Positions 16,981-26,287 of a stretch of 36,486 nt of DNA are shown in pieces. The notes below the pieces were generated by a model that saw nothing but the letters and a program-made list of their open reading frames with translations, was not told the origin of the DNA and searched no databases. Origin of the DNA: Aestuariivita boseongensis (GTDB taxonomy: Bacteria > Pseudomonadota > Alphaproteobacteria > Rhodobacterales > Rhodobacteraceae). The stretch is taken from assembly GCF_001262635.1 (NCBI RefSeq), contig NZ_JXYH01000039.1, positions 1 to 36,486 on the forward strand. Reading direction: 5' to 3'. Position numbers and translations under genes: made by a program. Each line of letters opens with the position of its first letter. Positions within the stretch are counted from its first letter, which is position 1.

Positions 16981-17562
16981 ATGAGCGAGTATGACATCGG
17001 CAGATTGATCTTTCTGATCGTACTGGGGGGCGCGGTTGTCTTCTGGTACGTGGCCCATAACCGCCAGAGCCTGAACCGTACGCTGCAATATGCGGTGGTC
17101 TGGGGTCTGTTGTTTCTGGGCGTGATCGCGGGCGTCGGCCTGTGGGAGGATGTGCGCCACCAGATCCTGCCGCGCCAGGCCGTCTTTGCCGATCAGGGTC
17201 GGGTCGAGGTGCCGAAATCCCCCGATGGGCATTTTCACCTGACGCTTGAAGTCAATGGCGCTCCGGTGGAATTTGTCGTGGATACAGGGGCTTCGGGCGT
17301 GGTGTTAAGCCAAAGGGATGCCGCCCGCGCCGGCCTGCCGATGGAGGAACTGGTCTATCTGGGCCGCGCGCTGACCGCCAATGGAGAGGTGCGCACCGCG
17401 CCCATCCGGCTGGACAGCATGGCGCTGGGTCCGATCGTGGATCAGAACGTGCCGGCCTGGGTGAACGAAGGCGATCTGGACACCTCGCTTTTGGGTATGG
17501 CTTACCTGCAGCGCTGGGACCGGATCGAGATTACGCAGAACGCACTGGTGTTGTCGCGGTAA
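16981..17562 (+). CDS. Membrane-anchored retropepsin-like aspartic protease (TIGR02281 family)
   Basis: A 193-residue protein with two N-terminal membrane segments (about residues 8-25 and 37-55) followed by a single retropepsin-like domain. The active-site motif is VVDTGASGVVLS (near residues 99-110), and the flap/second hydrophobic motif is SLLGMAYL. Retropepsins act as homodimers, so one DTG motif per chain is expected. The family is common in alphaproteobacteria; substrates are generally unknown. The start is ATG 16981; the frame is open upstream to 16837 but that part lacks similarity. The 165-bp gap before it contains a short GGGCC-gcgc-GGGCCC stem and nothing else I recognise. Confidence 0.85.
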   Translation: MSEYDIGRLIFLIVLGGAVVFWYVAHNRQSLNRTLQYAVVWGLLFLGVIAGVGLWEDVRHQILPRQAVFADQGRVEVPKSPDGHFHLTLEVNGAPVEFVVDTGASGVVLSQRDAARAGLPMEELVYLGRALTANGEVRTAPIRLDSMALGPIVDQNVPAWVNEGDLDTSLLGMAYLQRWDRIEITQNALVLSR

Positions 17563-17580
17563 GCATGGCACCCGGTGGGC

Positions 17581-17650
17581 GGTGCGTGAAATCACGCACC
17601 CTACGGCACCCGACCCATTGATGATGTAGGGTGTGTGATTTCACGCACCC
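17581..17650. repeat. Pair of inverted intergenic repeats (GGTGCGTGA type)
   Basis: Copy 1 (17581-17604) is GGTGCGTGA-AA-TCACGCACC followed by CTAC. Copy 2 (17625-17649) is the reverse complement of copy 1 with a single C/T difference, separated by 20 bases. Each copy is itself a hairpin with 9-10 bp arms. The pair fills the gap between the converging protease and holC genes and may act as a bidirectional terminator. I recall GTAGGGTGCGTGA-like repeats scattered through many bacterial genomes, so this is probably a REP-like element. Confidence 0.75.
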
Positions 17651-18105
17651 CCTGCCTCGGCCTTCTTTTCCCACCGGCCGCTTTCTTCCGACCAGTATTG
17701 CGCCGAACAGCCCGCGCTGGTGAGCGTTTTCCACTGACCGCGCGCGGTTTGAACGGCGCTCTCGTCATTGCCGTCAAACAGGATGCAGACCCGCTCCATC
17801 CGCTGCACCTCATCGGCGGCGACCTCGGCCCCGTCGATGCTCATCAGGCAGGCGGGGTCATTGGCGGCCGCGTCCAGCGTCAGAAGGATCGGCTGCAGCG
17901 CGTCATGGGGCCCTCCGGCCAGACCATGAGGCAGGAACCCCTCCTCCGGGCCAAGCCACAGCTTTTCGTCCAGCCAGCCCAGCCGCCCCGCATCGCGCCC
18001 GCGCACCGCCACGCGCCAGCCCGCCTGCCGCGCCTTGCCCAGAAGCATGGGCAGGGTCGTCTCAAGCGGCTGGCGCGTCAGGTGATAGAAGAACGCGGCG
18101 CCCAT
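17641..18105 (-). CDS. holC: DNA polymerase III subunit chi
   Basis: A 154-residue protein of the HolC family, the clamp-loader-associated subunit that contacts single-stranded-DNA-binding protein. The start MGAAFFYHLTRQPLETTLPM and the motifs LGKARQAGWRVAVRG and DEKLWLGPEEGFLPHG are characteristic. The start is ATG 18105, four bases after the pepA stop; the pepA-holC pairing is widely conserved in proteobacteria and supports the call. The last bases lie within the right end of the intergenic repeat pair. The C-terminal tail (GRWEKKAEAGGA) is slightly longer than in many homologues. Confidence 0.93.
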   Translation of the reverse strand: MGAAFFYHLTRQPLETTLPMLLGKARQAGWRVAVRGRDAGRLGWLDEKLWLGPEEGFLPHGLAGGPHDALQPILLTLDAAANDPACLMSIDGAEVAADEVQRMERVCILFDGNDESAVQTARGQWKTLTSAGCSAQYWSEESGRWEKKAEAGGA

Positions 18106-18109
18106 CAGG

Positions 18110-19588
18110 TCAGTCTTTTTCGAACCGGTCCTGCACCAGGCGGCTGAGCGACATGACCCCCCAGCCCGTGGCGCCCACCGGGGCGAAATCCGTCTCGGAC
18201 TTGACCGAAGCGACGCCGGCAATGTCCAGATGGATCCAGGGGCAATCATCCTTGACGAAGCGCTGCAGGAATTGCGCGGCGGTGATCGAGCCTGCGGGCC
18301 GCCCGCCCACGTTCTTCATGTCGGCGATGCGCGATTTCAGCTGTTTGTCATAGGCTTCGCCCAGAGGCATGCGCCAGGCGCCTTCACCTTCGGTCCTAGC
18401 GGCCTTCAGGAAACCGTCGCACAGATCGTCATTGTTGGAAAACACGCCCGCGTTTTCGTGGCCCAGACCGATGATGATGGCCCCTGTCAGCGTCGCCAGG
18501 TCGATCATGCCCGCAGGCTTGAAGCGGTCCTGCGCGTACCACATCACATCGCCCAGAACCAGGCGGCCCTCGGCATCGGTGTTGATCACTTCGACGGTGT
18601 CGCCCTTCATGGACGTCACCACATCGCCCGGCCGCGTGGCATTGCCCGAGGGCATGTTTTCCACCAGTCCCACAAGCCCCACCACATTGGCCTTGGCATT
18701 GCGCAGCGCCAGCGCGCGCATGGTGCCCGCGACAACGCCCGCGCCGCCCATATCCATGGTCATGTCTTCCATGCCGCCCGCCGGTTTCAGCGAAATGCCC
18801 CCGGTGTCAAAGACCACGCCCTTGCCCACCAGCGCCAGCGGAGCGTCGCCCTTCGCGCCGCCTTTCCACTGCATCACCACAACCTTCGACGGGCTGTCCG
18901 ATCCCTGCCCCACGCTCAGCAGCATGTGCATGCCCAGTTTTTTCAGGTCTTTTTCCTCGAGAACTTCGACCTCAAGGCCCAGCTTCGACATCTCTGACAG
19001 GCGCTCGGCAAAGCTGGTGGTGGTCAGCACATTGGCCGGTTCATTGACCAGATCGCGGGTCATGGCGACGCCTTCGGCCACGGCCAGCAGCGGGGCCGCG
19101 GCGGCCTTGACGTCCTCGTGACGGGTGGAGAGGATAGTGACGGGACCGGCGTCCTTGCCATTCTCGTCAGCGGTTTTATGCGTCTCGAACGTGTAATCGC
19201 GCAGGGCGATGCCCATGGCGATCTCTTCCGCGCGGGGGCGGCTTCCGGCAAAGACCGTCAGCGCCGATTTGCCTTTCAGCTTGCCCAGGGCCGCACCGGC
19301 CTTGCGCGCCTCGTTCGCCGTGGGACGGTTGGGCAGGACCAGCACATCCAGCGCCTCGGCCGCCATGCCGGCGGGCCAGGCCAGGGTCTTCACCTCACCG
19401 GATTTCGCCTTTTCGAACCCCTTGCTTTCCACCAGCCGCGCCACGGCACCCTTGGTCAGCCGGTTGGCCCGGCGCGCGGCCTGATCCAGCTTGCCATCGG
19501 GTGTCACGCAGACCGCCACGCGGCCTTCCGCTTCGGCCATGGTTGCAAGGTCCAGCGCTGCGAATGTGATCTTGGTGGGTTGGCTCAT
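18110..19588 (-). CDS. pepA: Leucyl aminopeptidase
   Basis: A 492-residue cytosolic M17 metallo-aminopeptidase that removes N-terminal residues from peptides. The family signature NTDAEGRLVL is present, along with the metal-ligand region VGKGVVFDTGGISLKPAGGM and DMGGAGVVAG. Length and two-domain layout are normal. Start ATG 19588, with AGGAG about nine bases upstream. It is the first gene of a pepA-holC unit and is divergent from lptF across 139 bp. Confidence 0.97.
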   Translation of the reverse strand: MSQPTKITFAALDLATMAEAEGRVAVCVTPDGKLDQAARRANRLTKGAVARLVESKGFEKAKSGEVKTLAWPAGMAAEALDVLVLPNRPTANEARKAGAALGKLKGKSALTVFAGSRPRAEEIAMGIALRDYTFETHKTADENGKDAGPVTILSTRHEDVKAAAAPLLAVAEGVAMTRDLVNEPANVLTTTSFAERLSEMSKLGLEVEVLEEKDLKKLGMHMLLSVGQGSDSPSKVVVMQWKGGAKGDAPLALVGKGVVFDTGGISLKPAGGMEDMTMDMGGAGVVAGTMRALALRNAKANVVGLVGLVENMPSGNATRPGDVVTSMKGDTVEVINTDAEGRLVLGDVMWYAQDRFKPAGMIDLATLTGAIIIGLGHENAGVFSNNDDLCDGFLKAARTEGEGAWRMPLGEAYDKQLKSRIADMKNVGGRPAGSITAAQFLQRFVKDDCPWIHLDIAGVASVKSETDFAPVGATGWGVMSLSRLVQDRFEKD

Positions 19589-19727
19589 TCCGTCTCACTC
19601 CTGTTGGTGCTTGGCCAAAGACCTAGCCCCTTGTCCACGCCTTGACCAGAGCATGGGTGAATAGCGGTTCCAACCGGGCGACAGTTGCAGTAGTCTTTGG
19701 CGTAATTACAGGCAAGCTTCCGGGGGG

Positions 19728-20858
19728 ATGCTCACCGTGTCGAGATACGACAGATATGTTCTGTCGCAGCTTCTGCTGCTCTTTGGCCTGTTTTCCCTGA
19801 TTCTTGTCGGTGTTTTCTGGATCAACCGCGCGGTCACCCTGTTCGACCGGCTGATCGCCGACGGGCAGTCGGCGATGGTGTTTCTGGAATTCAGCGCGCT
19901 GAGCCTGCCGAACCTTATTCGCATCGTTCTGCCCATCGCGGTTTTTGCGGCCAGCGTTTACATCACCAACCGGCTGAACAGCGAAAGCGAACTGACGGTG
20001 ATGCAATCGACCGGCTGCAGCCCCTGGCGCATGGCGCGGCCCGTGCTGGTGTTCGGCCTGACCGTCGGTGTGATGATGACCATTCTCAGCCACCTGCTGC
20101 TGCCGGCGGCAACGGCGCAGCTGAAACTGCGCGAACTGGAAGTGTCGCAGAACGCCTCGGCGCGGCTGTTGAACGAAGGCACATTCCTGCACCCCTCGCC
20201 CGGCGTGACCTTCTATATCCGGTCGATCGACGAGGACGGTGCGCTCAACGACGTATTCCTGTCCGACCGCCGCAACCCGGACGAGACGCTGACCTATACC
20301 GCCCTGCGCGCCTTTCTGGTGCGCGACGAGGACAATGCCCGGCTGATCATGGTCGATGGTCTGGCGCAGCGACTGATCACCGAGACGCAAACCCTGTCGA
20401 CGACGAATTTCCGCGATTTCTCCTATGACATTTCGGCGCTGATGCGCAGTGCGGCCACACCGGGGCGAGGGATCCGCGAACTGGGCTCATGGGAACTGCT
20501 GACCGACGCAGACGGTCTGGCGTCGCGCGAAGGCTTCCGGCCCGGCGACTTGGCCGAAGAGCTGCATCTGCGCTTTGCGCGCGCCCTGATTTGCGTCGCC
20601 GTGGCGCTGATCGGGTTTTCGGCGCTGCAGATCGGCGCCTTTTCGCGGTTTGGCGTGTGGCGGCAGATCCTTATGGCGGTGTTCGTGCTGATCGTGCTTG
20701 AGATGCTGCGGGGGATCGTATCGGAACCGGTACTTGCCGATGCGCGTAAATGGCCGCTGATCTATCTGCCCGCACTGCTTGGCATGGTCATAGCGGCGGT
20801 GTTCCTGTGGCTGGCGGCCCATCCTGTCGTCAGGCGACGGGCCGAGGTGACGCCATGA
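19728..20858 (+). CDS. lptF: LPS export ABC transporter permease LptF
   Basis: A 376-residue inner-membrane protein of the YjgP/YjgQ family. It has membrane segments at about 12-32, 55-80 and 100-122, a periplasmic beta-jellyroll domain at about 130-270, and three further segments near the C-terminus. LptF and LptG form the membrane part of the LptB2FG complex that extracts lipopolysaccharide from the inner membrane. The coupling-helix region SESELTVMQSTGCSPWRMARP is typical. Start ATG 19728, preceded by a GGGGGG run. It is the first gene of a six-gene unit; its stop overlaps lptG by ATGA. Confidence 0.96.
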   Translation: MLTVSRYDRYVLSQLLLLFGLFSLILVGVFWINRAVTLFDRLIADGQSAMVFLEFSALSLPNLIRIVLPIAVFAASVYITNRLNSESELTVMQSTGCSPWRMARPVLVFGLTVGVMMTILSHLLLPAATAQLKLRELEVSQNASARLLNEGTFLHPSPGVTFYIRSIDEDGALNDVFLSDRRNPDETLTYTALRAFLVRDEDNARLIMVDGLAQRLITETQTLSTTNFRDFSYDISALMRSAATPGRGIRELGSWELLTDADGLASREGFRPGDLAEELHLRFARALICVAVALIGFSALQIGAFSRFGVWRQILMAVFVLIVLEMLRGIVSEPVLADARKWPLIYLPALLGMVIAAVFLWLAAHPVVRRRAEVTP

Positions 20859-21952
20859 TCCTGCATCTGTATTTCGCGCGGCGGTTCCTGTTCAGCTTCT
20901 TCAGCGTGATGGCGGCCTTCCTGACCATCCTGATGCTGGTCGATCTGATCGAACAGGTGCGCGATTTCGAAGGGCTGGATGTCAGCTTCGCGCAGATGAT
21001 GCAGATTGTCCTGCTGAACGCACCCACGGCCATTTCCGAGATCCTGCCGCTGATCATGATCCTGGCCACCGTGGCCTTGTTCGTGTCGCTGGCCCGCTCA
21101 AGCGAACTGGTGGTGACCCGCGCCGCCGGGCGATCAGGGCTCAGGGCGCTTCTTGCGCCGATTGCCGTTGCCCTGGTGATCGGCATTATCGCGGTGACAA
21201 TGCTGAACCCGATTGTCGCGGCCACGTCGGCCCAGTCCGAACGGCTGAGCGAGTTGTACCGCACCGGCGATACCTCGGCGCTGTCGATCTCGGAAGAAGG
21301 GTTGTGGCTGCGCCAGGGCAGTTCGCGCGGCCAGACGGTGATCCATGCCGAACGCTACAGTGCCGAGGGCGGGATCCTCTATAACGTCACGTTCCTGGCC
21401 TATGACCGCGAGGGCGGCCCCGTGCGGCGGATCGAGGCCGGATCGGCCCGGCTGATCGACGGGGCCTGGTCGATGCGCGCGGCGAAGGTCTGGACCTTGC
21501 GCGCGGGCCTCAACCCCGAGGCAACTGCTGCGGAACACGCCACGCTGCAGCTTCCCTCGACCCTGACACAGGAGCGGATCCGCGAAACCCTGTCGAACCC
21601 GCACGGCATTTCGATCTGGGATCTGACCGGCACCATCGCGCAGCTGGAACAGGCGGGCTTTTCCACCAAGCGCCATCAGGTCTGGCTGCATTCGGAACTG
21701 GCGCGGCCTTTGTTCCTGATGGCGATGGTATTGGTTGCGGCGGCCTTCACCATGCGCCATACGAGGTCAGGGGGCACCGGGATTGCGGTGCTTGTGGCTG
21801 TTTTACTGGGTTTCGGTTTGCACTTCATTCGGAACTTCGCACAGGTGCTGGGCGAGAATGGGCAGCTGCCCATCCTTCTGGCCAGCTGGGCACCGCCGAT
21901 GGCGGCCCTGTTGCTGGCCATAGGCCTTCTTCTGCATACGGAGGATGGCTGA
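20855..21952 (+). CDS. lptG: LPS export ABC transporter permease LptG
   Basis: A 365-residue partner of LptF with the same architecture: three N-terminal membrane segments, a periplasmic domain (about 125-270) and three C-terminal segments. MILHLYFARRFLFSFFSVM and the coupling region SSELVVTRAAGRSGLRAL are typical of the family. I start at ATG 20855 inside the lptF stop (ATGA overlap); the open frame extends further left but that portion is the lptF coding region in another frame. The TGA overlaps the lptD ATG. Confidence 0.95.
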   Translation: MILHLYFARRFLFSFFSVMAAFLTILMLVDLIEQVRDFEGLDVSFAQMMQIVLLNAPTAISEILPLIMILATVALFVSLARSSELVVTRAAGRSGLRALLAPIAVALVIGIIAVTMLNPIVAATSAQSERLSELYRTGDTSALSISEEGLWLRQGSSRGQTVIHAERYSAEGGILYNVTFLAYDREGGPVRRIEAGSARLIDGAWSMRAAKVWTLRAGLNPEATAAEHATLQLPSTLTQERIRETLSNPHGISIWDLTGTIAQLEQAGFSTKRHQVWLHSELARPLFLMAMVLVAAAFTMRHTRSGGTGIAVLVAVLLGFGLHFIRNFAQVLGENGQLPILLASWAPPMAALLLAIGLLLHTEDG

Positions 21953-24090
21953 TGCGGCACGCGCTGTGGTCTGCGCTTCTTGCAGCCCTTCTGGGGCTGG
22001 CCCCAATGGCCGTGCAGGCGCAACCCGCCGATGAGACCACCGAGCCCGAACCCGCCGTCCTGATCGCCGACCGCGTGTCGGTCACACCCGATGGCCGCCT
22101 GATCGCCGAGGGCAATGTCGAAGCCTATCAGGGTCAGCAGAAGATCACCGCCCGGCGCATCACCTATGACCGCGAGACCGCCACGCTTGAGATCGAAGGC
22201 CGGATCCGCCTGACTGACGGGCCCGATGTGGTGATCCTGGCCGATCAGGCGCAGCTGGACCGCGACATGCAAAACGGGCTGATGCGCGGCGCGCGGATGG
22301 TGCTGAACCAGCAATTGCAACTGGCCTCGCTTGAGCTGAAGCGCACGAACGGGCGGTATTCGCAGCTTTACAAGACCGCCGTCACCTCCTGCCATGTCTG
22401 CGCCGACGGACGCGCGCCGCTCTGGCAGATCCGGGCGCGGCGGGTGGTGCATGACCAGCAGGAAAAGCAGCTTTACTTCGATGACGCGCAATTCCGGGTG
22501 CTGGATGTGCCCATCTTCTATCTGCCGCGCCTGCGCCTGCCGGACCCGACGCTGGACAGGGCCACCGGGTTCCTGATCCCGTCGCTGCGCACCACCTCGC
22601 AGCTCAGCACCGGGGTCAAGATCCCCTATTTCATCCGGCTGGGCGATCACGCCGACCTGACGCTGGCGCCCTACCTGTCATCACGCACGCGCACGCTGGA
22701 TTTCCGGTATCGCCAGGCCTTTACCCGTGGCCGCATCGCCTTTGAAGGCGCCTATACCCGCGACGATCTGATCCCCGGCCAGATGCGCGGGTACCTGTTT
22801 GGCGCGGGCGGCTTTGCGCTCAGCCGCGGCTATGAGCTGACCTTCGATATCGAATGGGCCAGCGACAACGCCTATCTGATCGACTATGGCCTGGACGATA
22901 AGGACCGGCTGGACAGCGAAGTGGCCCTGACCCGCACAAGGCGCAACAGCTTCACCCGCGCGGCGATCATCCATTACCAGTCCCTGCGCGATGGTGAGGA
23001 CGAAAGCCTGATCCCCACGGTCGTGTTCGACGGCACCTATATGCGCCGGTTCTTCCCCGACCGCATGGGCGGTGAGCTGCGGCTGAGCACCTTCGCCCAT
23101 GCCCATCGCCGGGGATCGAGCCTGGATGCGGTGGGCCGCGATGTCAGCCGCCTGACGGCCGAGGCCACCTGGCTGCGCGACTGGGTTTTTGCCTCGGGCC
23201 TGCGGGCGGATGTGCAAATGGGCTTTACCGCCGATCTTTATGACATTCGCCAAGACACGGCCTTCCCCGACACGCTCAGCCGGTTTACCCCCCATGGCGC
23301 AGTCACACTCCGCCTGCCAATGACCCGGCAGTTCGGCGGCGCCTCGCATTTCCTGGAGCCCATCGTGCAAGTGGGCTGGAGCAATGTGACGGGCGACGCG
23401 ATCCCTAATGAGGAAAGCCGCTTTGTCGAATTTGATCAGGGCAACCTGCTGGCCTTGTCGCGCTTTCCCGCCCCGGATGTGCGCGAAGACGGCCCGCGGA
23501 TCGCATATGGCGTGAACTATGCCCGCTATGGCCAGGACTGGCAGGCGAACCTGACGCTGGGCCAGATCATCCGCGATCAGGCCCAGCCGGGCTTTTCGGC
23601 CACATCAGGCCTGTCGGGCGATATCTCGGATGTCCTGCTGGCCGGTCAGATCAAATCCACCGCGGGGCTGGATCTGACGGCGCGCACCATCTTTGACGAC
23701 AGCCTGGATCTGTCCAAGGCCGAGTTTCGCGGCATGTGGAGCGATGACGACTTTGCCCTTGGCGGCAGCTACCTCTGGCTGAAGGCCGATGCCGCCGAAG
23801 GGCGCGCGCAGGATATTTCCGAAGTCTATCTGGACGGGGCCTACAAGGTGAACGCTTACTGGACCGCCTCGGCCAGTTGGCGATATGATCTGGCCGACAC
23901 CCGACCCGCCACGGCAGGTTTGAGCCTGACCTATAAAAACGAATGCGTTGAAGTGGACCTTTCGCTGAACAGACGCTTTACTTCGTCAACAAGTGTTGAG
24001 CCGACGACCGATTTCGGCTTTACCATCGCCCTACGCGGCTTCAGCGCATCAAATGGAACAGAAAGTTACGTGCGATCATGCAATTCTTGA
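21952..24090 (+). CDS. lptD: LPS assembly outer-membrane protein LptD
   Basis: A 712-residue outer-membrane translocon that inserts lipopolysaccharide into the outer leaflet. A signal peptide (residues 1-24, ending VQAQ) is followed by an OstA/LptA-like beta-jellyroll (DRVSVTPDGRLIAEGNVEAY, ITARRITYDRE) and then a C-terminal barrel. Cysteines are limited to a CHVC pair (147, 150), one in KNECVEV (665) and one at 710 (SCNS), which suits the disulfide-stabilised plug seen in the family. The gene starts in the lptG stop and its last 13 bp overlap surA, the periplasmic chaperone that helps fold LptD. Confidence 0.96.
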   Translation: MRHALWSALLAALLGLAPMAVQAQPADETTEPEPAVLIADRVSVTPDGRLIAEGNVEAYQGQQKITARRITYDRETATLEIEGRIRLTDGPDVVILADQAQLDRDMQNGLMRGARMVLNQQLQLASLELKRTNGRYSQLYKTAVTSCHVCADGRAPLWQIRARRVVHDQQEKQLYFDDAQFRVLDVPIFYLPRLRLPDPTLDRATGFLIPSLRTTSQLSTGVKIPYFIRLGDHADLTLAPYLSSRTRTLDFRYRQAFTRGRIAFEGAYTRDDLIPGQMRGYLFGAGGFALSRGYELTFDIEWASDNAYLIDYGLDDKDRLDSEVALTRTRRNSFTRAAIIHYQSLRDGEDESLIPTVVFDGTYMRRFFPDRMGGELRLSTFAHAHRRGSSLDAVGRDVSRLTAEATWLRDWVFASGLRADVQMGFTADLYDIRQDTAFPDTLSRFTPHGAVTLRLPMTRQFGGASHFLEPIVQVGWSNVTGDAIPNEESRFVEFDQGNLLALSRFPAPDVREDGPRIAYGVNYARYGQDWQANLTLGQIIRDQAQPGFSATSGLSGDISDVLLAGQIKSTAGLDLTARTIFDDSLDLSKAEFRGMWSDDDFALGGSYLWLKADAAEGRAQDISEVYLDGAYKVNAYWTASASWRYDLADTRPATAGLSLTYKNECVEVDLSLNRRFTSSTSVEPTTDFGFTIALRGFSASNGTESYVRSCNS

Positions 24091-25322
24091 GCAGTCTGAC
24101 CCGAAAATCCGCGCGACAAGCGGCAACGGCAGTAATGGCGGCAACCCTGACCCTGGGCATGCCGGGCGCCTGGGCGCAAAGCCTGTTTTCACCCGCCATC
24201 ACGGTGAATGAAAACGCCATCACCTATTACGAATTGGAGCAGCGGCTGGCCTTCCTGCAGCTTCTGGGCGCCCCAGGCGCCACCGAAGACGGCGTGCGCG
24301 AGGTGCTGATCAACGAACATCTGCAGGAAAACGCCTATCGCGCCGCAGGGATCGAACCGACCGAGGAAGAGATCGAAGCCGGCATGACGCAATTCGCCTC
24401 GCGCGCGCAGCTGTCCTCCGAGGAATTTATCCGCGCCCTGCAGCAAGGCGGTGTCGAACCCCAGACCTTCCGCACTTTTGTGGAAAACGGTGTGGGCTGG
24501 GGCCAGCTGATCCGCGCCCGGTTCCTGAGCCAGGCCCGCCCGACGGACGATGAAATCGACCGTGCGCTGGCCGATGATGGCGGCGCGGGCGGCGTGCGCG
24601 TGCTTCTGTCCGAAGTGATCATCCCCATCACCCCGGAAACCCTGGACGAGGTGCGCGCGCTGGCCGACCGGATCTCGCAACTGGACACGACGGCGGCCTT
24701 TTCGGCAGAGGCGCGGCGCTATTCCGCGACGCAGACCGCGCCCAATGGCGGGCGGATGAACTGGATGCCCATTTCCAACCTGCCGCCGCAGCTGCGCCCG
24801 CAGATCCTGGCGCTGTCGCCCGGTGAGGTGACCGATCCGATCAACCTGCCCAATGCCATCGCGCTGTTCCAGCTGCGCGATATCGAGGAACTGCCCACCT
24901 CTGCCCCCAGCTATTCGGCGATTGAATACGCGGCCTATTACATCCCCGGCGGTCGCAGCGAAGCCGGCCTGCGCGAAGCGGCCGACATCGCCGCGCGGGT
25001 CGACACCTGCGATGACCTTTACGGTGTGGCCAAGGGCCAGCCCGAAGAGGTTCTGGAGCGCGGCAGCCGCGCGCCCTCGGAAATCCCGCAGGATGTGGCG
25101 CTGGAACTGGCCAAGCTGGATGAAAACGAGGTGTCCTATGCCCTGACCCGTGCGGACGGGCAAACGCTGGTTTTCCTGATGCTCTGCGGCCGTACCGCCG
25201 AACTGAACGAGGAAGCCACCCGCGAACAGGTGGCCAACGCGTTGTTGCAGCAGCGGCTGAATGCCTTTGCGACCTCCTATCTTGATCAGCTGCGCGCCGA
25301 CGCCCTGATCATCGAAAGATGA
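24078..25322 (+). CDS. surA: Periplasmic peptidyl-prolyl isomerase SurA
   Basis: A 414-residue outer-membrane-protein chaperone. An N-terminal signal sequence (ending GAWAQS, about residue 34) is followed by the SurA N-terminal domain (ITVNENAITYYELEQRLAFL) and one recognisable parvulin-type PPIase domain (near residues 170-275, VLLSEVIIPI, ARRYSATQTAPNGGRMNWM). E. coli SurA has two PPIase domains; here the second is reduced or absent, as in many alphaproteobacteria. It overlaps lptD by 13 bp and pdxA by ATGA. Confidence 0.93.
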   Translation: MQFLSSLTRKSARQAATAVMAATLTLGMPGAWAQSLFSPAITVNENAITYYELEQRLAFLQLLGAPGATEDGVREVLINEHLQENAYRAAGIEPTEEEIEAGMTQFASRAQLSSEEFIRALQQGGVEPQTFRTFVENGVGWGQLIRARFLSQARPTDDEIDRALADDGGAGGVRVLLSEVIIPITPETLDEVRALADRISQLDTTAAFSAEARRYSATQTAPNGGRMNWMPISNLPPQLRPQILALSPGEVTDPINLPNAIALFQLRDIEELPTSAPSYSAIEYAAYYIPGGRSEAGLREAADIAARVDTCDDLYGVAKGQPEEVLERGSRAPSEIPQDVALELAKLDENEVSYALTRADGQTLVFLMLCGRTAELNEEATREQVANALLQQRLNAFATSYLDQLRADALIIER

Positions 25323-26287
25323 ATCCGGCGCCCATCGCGCTCAGCTGTGGCGATCCGGCGGGGATCGGCCCGGAAATTGCGGTGAAAGCCTGGCAGGCGC
25401 TGGGCGGTGAGGTGCCGTTTGTCTGGCTGGGCGATCCGCGCCACCTGCCGGACGGGACCCTGTTCGAGGAAATCGACAGCCCCGCGGATGCGGTCGACGT
25501 GATGCCCCGCGCCTTTCCGGTTCTGGCCCATCGCTTTGCCCGTCCGGCGCAACCGGGCGTTCCGGACATGGAAAATGCCCAGGGTGTGATCGACGTTCTG
25601 AAACATGCCGTGGCGCTGGTGCAGACAGGTCAGGCCTCGGCCCTGACCACGGCGCCGATCTCGAAACAGGTGCTGATCGACGGGGCGGGCTTTGCCTATC
25701 CCGGCCATACGGAGTTTCTGGCGGCCCTTGCCGGCGTCGATCACGTTGTGATGATGCTGGCGGGCCCGCAACTGCGCGTGGTGCCCGCCACGATCCACAT
25801 CCCGCTGGCCGAGGTGCCGCATGCCCTGACCCCGGATGTGCTGCGCGCCACCATCGATATCACCACGCGCGCGCTGCAGCAGTTCTTCGGCATCCCCCAT
25901 CCGCGCATCGCCGTGGCGGGGCTGAACCCCCATGCGGGCGAAGGCGGCAAGCTGGGGCATGAGGAAACCACGTGGATCGCGCGTCTTCTCAATGAACTGC
26001 CGCAGGAGGATCGCAGCATCAAGGGCCCCCTGCCCGCCGACACGATGTTTCATGCAGCCGCGCGCGCCACCTATGACGTGGCCATCGCCATGTATCACGA
26101 TCAGGCTCTGATCCCGATCAAGACGCTGGATTTCGACCGCGGCGTGAATGTGACGCTGGGCCTGCCGTTCATCCGCACCTCCCCCGATCATGGCACGGCA
26201 TTTGATATCGCGGGCCAGGGCATCGCCAATCCCACCAGCCTGATCGAAGCCCTGCGGCTGGCCCACAACATGGCGCAGACGCGATGA
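25319..26287 (+). CDS. pdxA: 4-hydroxythreonine-4-phosphate dehydrogenase
   Basis: A 322-residue enzyme of pyridoxal 5'-phosphate synthesis that oxidises 4-phosphohydroxy-L-threonine. Signatures include [19 protein letters not shown] at the N-terminus, [28 protein letters not shown] and [13 protein letters not shown], which supply the metal-binding histidines. Length is normal. It sits between surA and rsmA with ATGA overlaps at both ends, the same order as in E. coli. Confidence 0.97.
   Translation: MNPAPIALSCGDPAGIGPEIAVKAWQALGGEVPFVWLGDPRHLPDGTLFEEIDSPADAVDVMPRAFPVLAHRFARPAQPGVPDMENAQGVIDVLKHAVALVQTGQASALTTAPISKQVLIDGAGFAYPGHTEFLAALAGVDHVVMMLAGPQLRVVPATIHIPLAEVPHALTPDVLRATIDITTRALQQFFGIPHPRIAVAGLNPHAGEGGKLGHEETTWIARLLNELPQEDRSIKGPLPADTMFHAAARATYDVAIAMYHDQALIPIKTLDFDRGVNVTLGLPFIRTSPDHGTAFDIAGQGIANPTSLIEALRLAHNMAQTR

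Noticed and set aside
19589-19727. Promoter for lptF (TTCCAA, 17 bases, TAGTCT)
   Set aside because: Both boxes are poor matches and other pairs fit equally well, so I do not call a promoter although one must lie in or near this gap.
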